Assembly: GCA_026984355.1 (NCBI GenBank)
Contig: JALSSG010000180.1
Location: 1-9,565 of the forward strand
DNA: 9,565 nt
Source of the DNA: Hydrogenothermaceae bacterium
GTDB lineage: Bacteria; Aquificota; Aquificia; Aquificales; Hydrogenothermaceae
Direction of reading: 5' to 3'
Shown: positions 6,741 to 9,565 of the stretch, one piece after another
Position numbering within the stretch: position 1 is the first letter of the stretch
How the letters are laid out: each line of letters opens with the position of its first letter
Translations under genes and position numbers: made by a program
Notes under the pieces: generated by a model
Told to the model about the DNA's origin: nothing
The model's input: only the letters and a program-made list of their open reading frames with translations
The model's database searches: none

Positions 6741-8918
6741 TTAATTTCTAAACAGTGGTAAATCTATTTTTTTATCTTCATAGTTTCCTAAATTTTCTAA
6801 CTCTTTCACATAAGGTTTAATCAAATTCAAAAACTGATTTTCATCTAATATGTTTATACCTAATTTTTTAGCTTTTTCTAGTTTTGAGCCGGGATTTTCT
6901 CCTACTACAAGATAATCTGTTTTTTTACTTACAGAGTTAGTAGTATGGCCTCCAAGGCTTTCTATTAGTTCTTGAGCTTTTTCTCTGGAACAGCATTTTA
7001 ATGTTCCTGTAAATACGAATGTCTTACCTTCAAAGACAGATAACTTAGTTTCTTTGTGCTGTTTACAGGTTTTAACCCCAAGTTCTTTAAGTTCGTAAAT
7101 TGTTTTTAGATTTTCTTCATTATGGAAAAAATCATATATACTTTTTGCTACTACATATCCAACATCTGGAATTTTTTCTAAATCTTCTGTTGACCAGTTT
7201 TTTAGTTCTTCTACACAGTTTATATATTCTGATAGTTTTTTTGCCGTAACTTTTCCTACGTATCTAATACTTAGTCCTGTTATAAGTCTATAAATTGGTC
7301 TATTTTTTGATTCTTCTATAGATTTTTTTAAGTTTTCTACAGATTTTTCGCCCCATCCTTCTAAATGTTTTATCTTATCATAAGGAAGTCTGTATATATC
7401 TGGTATCTTTCTTAGAAAACCAAGTTCATAAAACCTTTTTACTATAGATTTACCAAGACCTCTTATATCCATTGCATCTTTTGATGCAAAATAAGCAATT
7501 CTTTCTACAACTTGAGCTGGGCAGTTAATGTTTATACATCTATATACTGCTTCGTCAGGAGGTTTTACTAAAGGTGAGCCACAAGAAGGACAGTTTTTTG
7601 GAAAAACTATAGGTCTTTCTTTCCCTGTCCTTGCTTCTTTTATAACCTTTACTACATATGGTATTACATCGCCAGCTCTTTCTATAAGAACCAAATCTCC
7701 TATTCTTATATCTTTTTCTTTTATAAACTCTTCATTAATTAGAGAAACAGAAGATACAATAACTCCTCCTATTTCTACAGGTTCTAATTTTGCTACTGGA
7801 GTAACTGCACCGGTTCTACCAACTTGAAAAACAACATCTATTATTTTTGTGGTTGCCTGTCTTGCCTTAAATTTGTAAGCTATTGCCCATCTTGGATGGT
7901 GAGAAGTAAAGCCAAGTTTTTCATGTAAAGAAAGGTCATTTACCTTTATTACCATACCATCTATCTCATATGGATAACTGTCTCTTTTTTCCTCCCATTC
8001 TTTACAGTATTCTATAACCTCCTGTATTCCTTTACATACTTTCATTTCTTTTAATGGTGTTCTAAAACCAAGTTCATAAAGCATTTTTATAGAATCGTAA
8101 TGGGTTTTTATTTTTGTTCCAAGCAGGTTATTATCTTTAAAATCTACAGCGTAAGTAATCTGATATACAAAAGCTTCAAGCTTTCTTTTAGCTACTTCTT
8201 TTGGATTTTGAAGTCTAAGAGAGCCAGCAGCTGCGTTTCTTGGATTTGCAAACGGTGGAAGACCTTCTTCTAATCTTTTTTCATTTAGTTTTTTGAATAC
8301 ATCTTTCCTCATTAATACTTCGCCACGGATTTCTATTGTTTTGATACCATATTTTGAAAAGTTTGCTGAAAGAGGAATAGTTTTTATAGTTTTTATATTT
8401 GGTGTTATATCTTCTCCTACAATTCCATCTCCTCTAGTTGCTCCTCTAACCAGTAGGTCATTTTCATATACCAGTGCTATTCCTGCTCCATCAAATTTTG
8501 GTTCTACGCTGTATTCTACAATTTCAATTCCTGTAATTTCCCTTACTCTTTTGTCAAATTCTTTCAAATCTTCTTCATTATAAGAATTTTCTAATGAAAG
8601 CATTGGAGATAAGTGTTTTACTTGCGGGAATTCTTTTGTAAGACCAGATGCTACTCTTTGAGTTGGTGAATCAGGTGTAATAAGTTCTGGGTATTTTTGC
8701 TCTATGTCTTTTAAAAGTTTAAATAGCTTATCATATTCATAGTCTGATATTACTGGATTTGCAAGAACATAGTATCTCCAGTCATGATAATTTATAATAT
8801 CCCTTAGTTTATGTGCTAATTCTTTAGCTGTTTGCTTATCTTTAATATCTTTTATAGATATATTTAAAAGTTTTTTACTTTCTTCTATAAGTTTTTTTTC
8901 TTCTTGGGGTGTGTACAT
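6741..8918 (-). CDS. ligA: NAD-dependent DNA ligase
   Basis: Seals nicks in DNA during replication and repair, using NAD+ to adenylate itself. At 725 residues it is longer than E. coli LigA (about 670), with extra residues at both ends. Domains in order: Ia NAD-binding (about 28-95, HDWRYYVLANPVISDYEYD); the adenylation domain with nucleophile Lys141 in EPKFDGAGIAL (139-149), RGATRGDG (158-165), EIRGE (196-200) and EIDGMVIKVN (318-327); the OB fold (about 355-435, VGRTGAVTPVA); a Cys4 zinc finger (C443, C446, C461, C466); helix-hairpin-helix repeats (about 485-605); and BRCT (about 625-700, GKTFVFTGTL, LGGHTTNSVSKKTDYLVVG). All ligase motifs look intact. The C-terminus extends past BRCT and ends DLPLFRN. 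The ATG at 8918 follows the upstream EAL gene by 3 bases with no visible Shine-Dalgarno sequence. No other in-frame Met occurs before residue 106, so this start is still the best one. Confidence 0.97.
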   Translation of the reverse strand: MYTPQEEKKLIEESKKLLNISIKDIKDKQTAKELAHKLRDIINYHDWRYYVLANPVISDYEYDKLFKLLKDIEQKYPELITPDSPTQRVASGLTKEFPQVKHLSPMLSLENSYNEEDLKEFDKRVREITGIEIVEYSVEPKFDGAGIALVYENDLLVRGATRGDGIVGEDITPNIKTIKTIPLSANFSKYGIKTIEIRGEVLMRKDVFKKLNEKRLEEGLPPFANPRNAAAGSLRLQNPKEVAKRKLEAFVYQITYAVDFKDNNLLGTKIKTHYDSIKMLYELGFRTPLKEMKVCKGIQEVIEYCKEWEEKRDSYPYEIDGMVIKVNDLSLHEKLGFTSHHPRWAIAYKFKARQATTKIIDVVFQVGRTGAVTPVAKLEPVEIGGVIVSSVSLINEEFIKEKDIRIGDLVLIERAGDVIPYVVKVIKEARTGKERPIVFPKNCPSCGSPLVKPPDEAVYRCININCPAQVVERIAYFASKDAMDIRGLGKSIVKRFYELGFLRKIPDIYRLPYDKIKHLEGWGEKSVENLKKSIEESKNRPIYRLITGLSIRYVGKVTAKKLSEYINCVEELKNWSTEDLEKIPDVGYVVAKSIYDFFHNEENLKTIYELKELGVKTCKQHKETKLSVFEGKTFVFTGTLKCCSREKAQELIESLGGHTTNSVSKKTDYLVVGENPGSKLEKAKKLGINILDENQFLNLIKPYVKELENLGNYEDKKIDLPLFRN

Positions 8919-8921
8919 TTT

Positions 8922-9565
8922 TTAAACCATTATAAGCTGATTTTTTATTAGCTCTTCCAGCTCTTCTGGTGGAAGAGGTTTTAATATATAATAACCCTGA
9001 CCATAATCACAGCCAAGTTCTTTTAATTTATTTAGCTGTTCTTGATTTTCTATACCTTCTGCTAGAGTTTTTATTTTTAGAGCATTTGCTATTGCTATTA
9101 CAGCTTTTACTATGGCTTCATCATTTATATTTGTTGTTAGGTCTTTTATAAATGTTTTGTCTATTTTTATAATGTCTATTGGAAAGTTCTTTAGGTAGCT
9201 AAGTGATGAATATCCTGTTCCGAAATCATCTATTGATATAGATACATTTAATTCTCTTAGTTTTTCAATTTTTTTGATTATAAGGTCATAATCTTCAAGG
9301 AAGATACTTTCTATGATTTCTATTTCTAAGTTTTTTATGCCATATTCTTTTATTATTTCTATATCTTTTACAAATGAAGACGTTATAAAATGCTTTGGTG
9401 ATATATTAACAGCTACTTTCTGAAAGTATATTCCATTTTCCTCCCAATTTTTTATCTGCTGACATACATTTTTTATTACCCAGTTTTCAAGGTCAACTAT
9501 AAGTCCAACTTCTTCAGCGATAGATATAAACTTAGAAGGTCCAATCATTCCAAAATCTTTTGAAA
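8922..9565 (-). CDS. EAL-domain cyclic-di-GMP phosphodiesterase, 5' end outside the window
   Basis: This is the C-terminal part of an EAL-domain protein, the class that hydrolyses c-di-GMP to pGpG. The reading frame is open to the right edge. The first visible residues (SKDFGMIGPSKFISIAEE) match the family just after the EAL motif. The internal ATG at 9548 is therefore not the real start, and the EAL signature itself and any sensory or GGDEF domain lie outside. The visible catalytic positions all look intact: Asn in VNISPKHF, Glu in EIEIIES, the Asp pair in SIDDFGTGYSSLSYL, Lys in IIKIDKTFI, Glu in LAEGIEN, and Gln-Gly in YGQGYYILKPLP. An active phosphodiesterase is therefore expected, with Mg2+ or Mn2+ at the paired acidic sites. 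It ends TAA at 8924-8922, 3 bases before ligA and in the same reading frame, so the two are probably cotranscribed. Confidence 0.93.
   Translation of the reverse strand, partial: SKDFGMIGPSKFISIAEEVGLIVDLENWVIKNVCQQIKNWEENGIYFQKVAVNISPKHFITSSFVKDIEIIKEYGIKNLEIEIIESIFLEDYDLIIKKIEKLRELNVSISIDDFGTGYSSLSYLKNFPIDIIKIDKTFIKDLTTNINDEAIVKAVIAIANALKIKTLAEGIENQEQLNKLKELGCDYGQGYYILKPLPPEELEELIKNQLIMV

Noticed and set aside
6725..6770. Inverted repeat at the convergent junction as a rho-independent terminator
   Set aside because: The arms are eight bases, nearly all A/T, and separated by 30 bases. The stem would be too weak, especially in a thermophile, so it is not annotated as a terminator.
7528..7827. 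Plus-strand open frame of 99 codons opposite ligA (similarly 8293-8583 and 8969-9151)
   Set aside because: It lies wholly inside the well-supported ligA (or EAL) coding region on the other strand. Its composition is that of a reversed coding sequence, and it has no domain or ribosome site.
8929..8957. TATAAT upstream of ligA as a full promoter
   Set aside because: No -35-like sequence was found 16-18 bases upstream on the minus strand. The region is the coding end of the EAL gene, and such hexamers are frequent in this composition.
9409..9548. ATG at 9548 (minus strand) as the start of the EAL protein
   Set aside because: The frame stays open to the window edge, and the residues before this Met continue the EAL-domain alignment, so it is internal.

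Overview
The window is AT-rich bacterial DNA. Coding capacity is heavy in Lys, Glu and Ile, with many AGA (Arg) and ATA (Ile) codons, which fits a low-GC thermophile. The partial transporter at the left edge lines up without gaps, over the 282 visible residues, with the Aquifex aeolicus LeuT protein as I remember it. The neighbouring genes are those of a diderm that makes LPS. I infer a member of the Aquificota, probably a Sulfurihydrogenibium- or Persephonella-like Hydrogenothermaceae. This rests on recall and composition, not on a search.

Layout. Positions 1-846 (minus strand) hold the first 282 codons of a LeuT-type sodium-coupled amino acid transporter that runs off the left edge. A 93-base divergent intergenic region (847-939) carries a recognisable sigma70-type promoter reading right. 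A tight plus-strand run of six genes follows: hemA (glutamyl-tRNA reductase), lptC and lptA (LPS transport), aroA (EPSP synthase), an OmpR/PhoB-type response regulator, and a polytopic membrane protein that looks like a GT-C glycosyltransferase of no assigned function. Gaps within the run are -4, 0, 55, 11 and -13 bases, so it is probably one transcription unit, with a possible secondary promoter before aroA. The run ends 4 bases short of a convergent minus-strand pair. That pair is ligA (NAD-dependent DNA ligase), preceded by the C-terminal part of an EAL-domain cyclic-di-GMP phosphodiesterase that runs off the right edge.

How the genes fit together. The run mixes tetrapyrrole synthesis, envelope biogenesis, aromatic amino acid synthesis and signalling. 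Such mixed operons are common in Aquificota and need not mean a shared pathway. The parts most suggestive of a functional link are lptC-lptA (two components of one LPS bridge) and the response regulator-membrane protein pair, whose reading frames overlap. The regulator has no histidine kinase beside it.

No tRNA, rRNA, CRISPR array, insertion sequence or convincing hairpin terminator was seen. No non-coding stretch exceeds 100 bases. The best candidates for something undescribed are the GT-C-like protein with its coupled orphan regulator, and a possible clamp-binding tail on the ligase.
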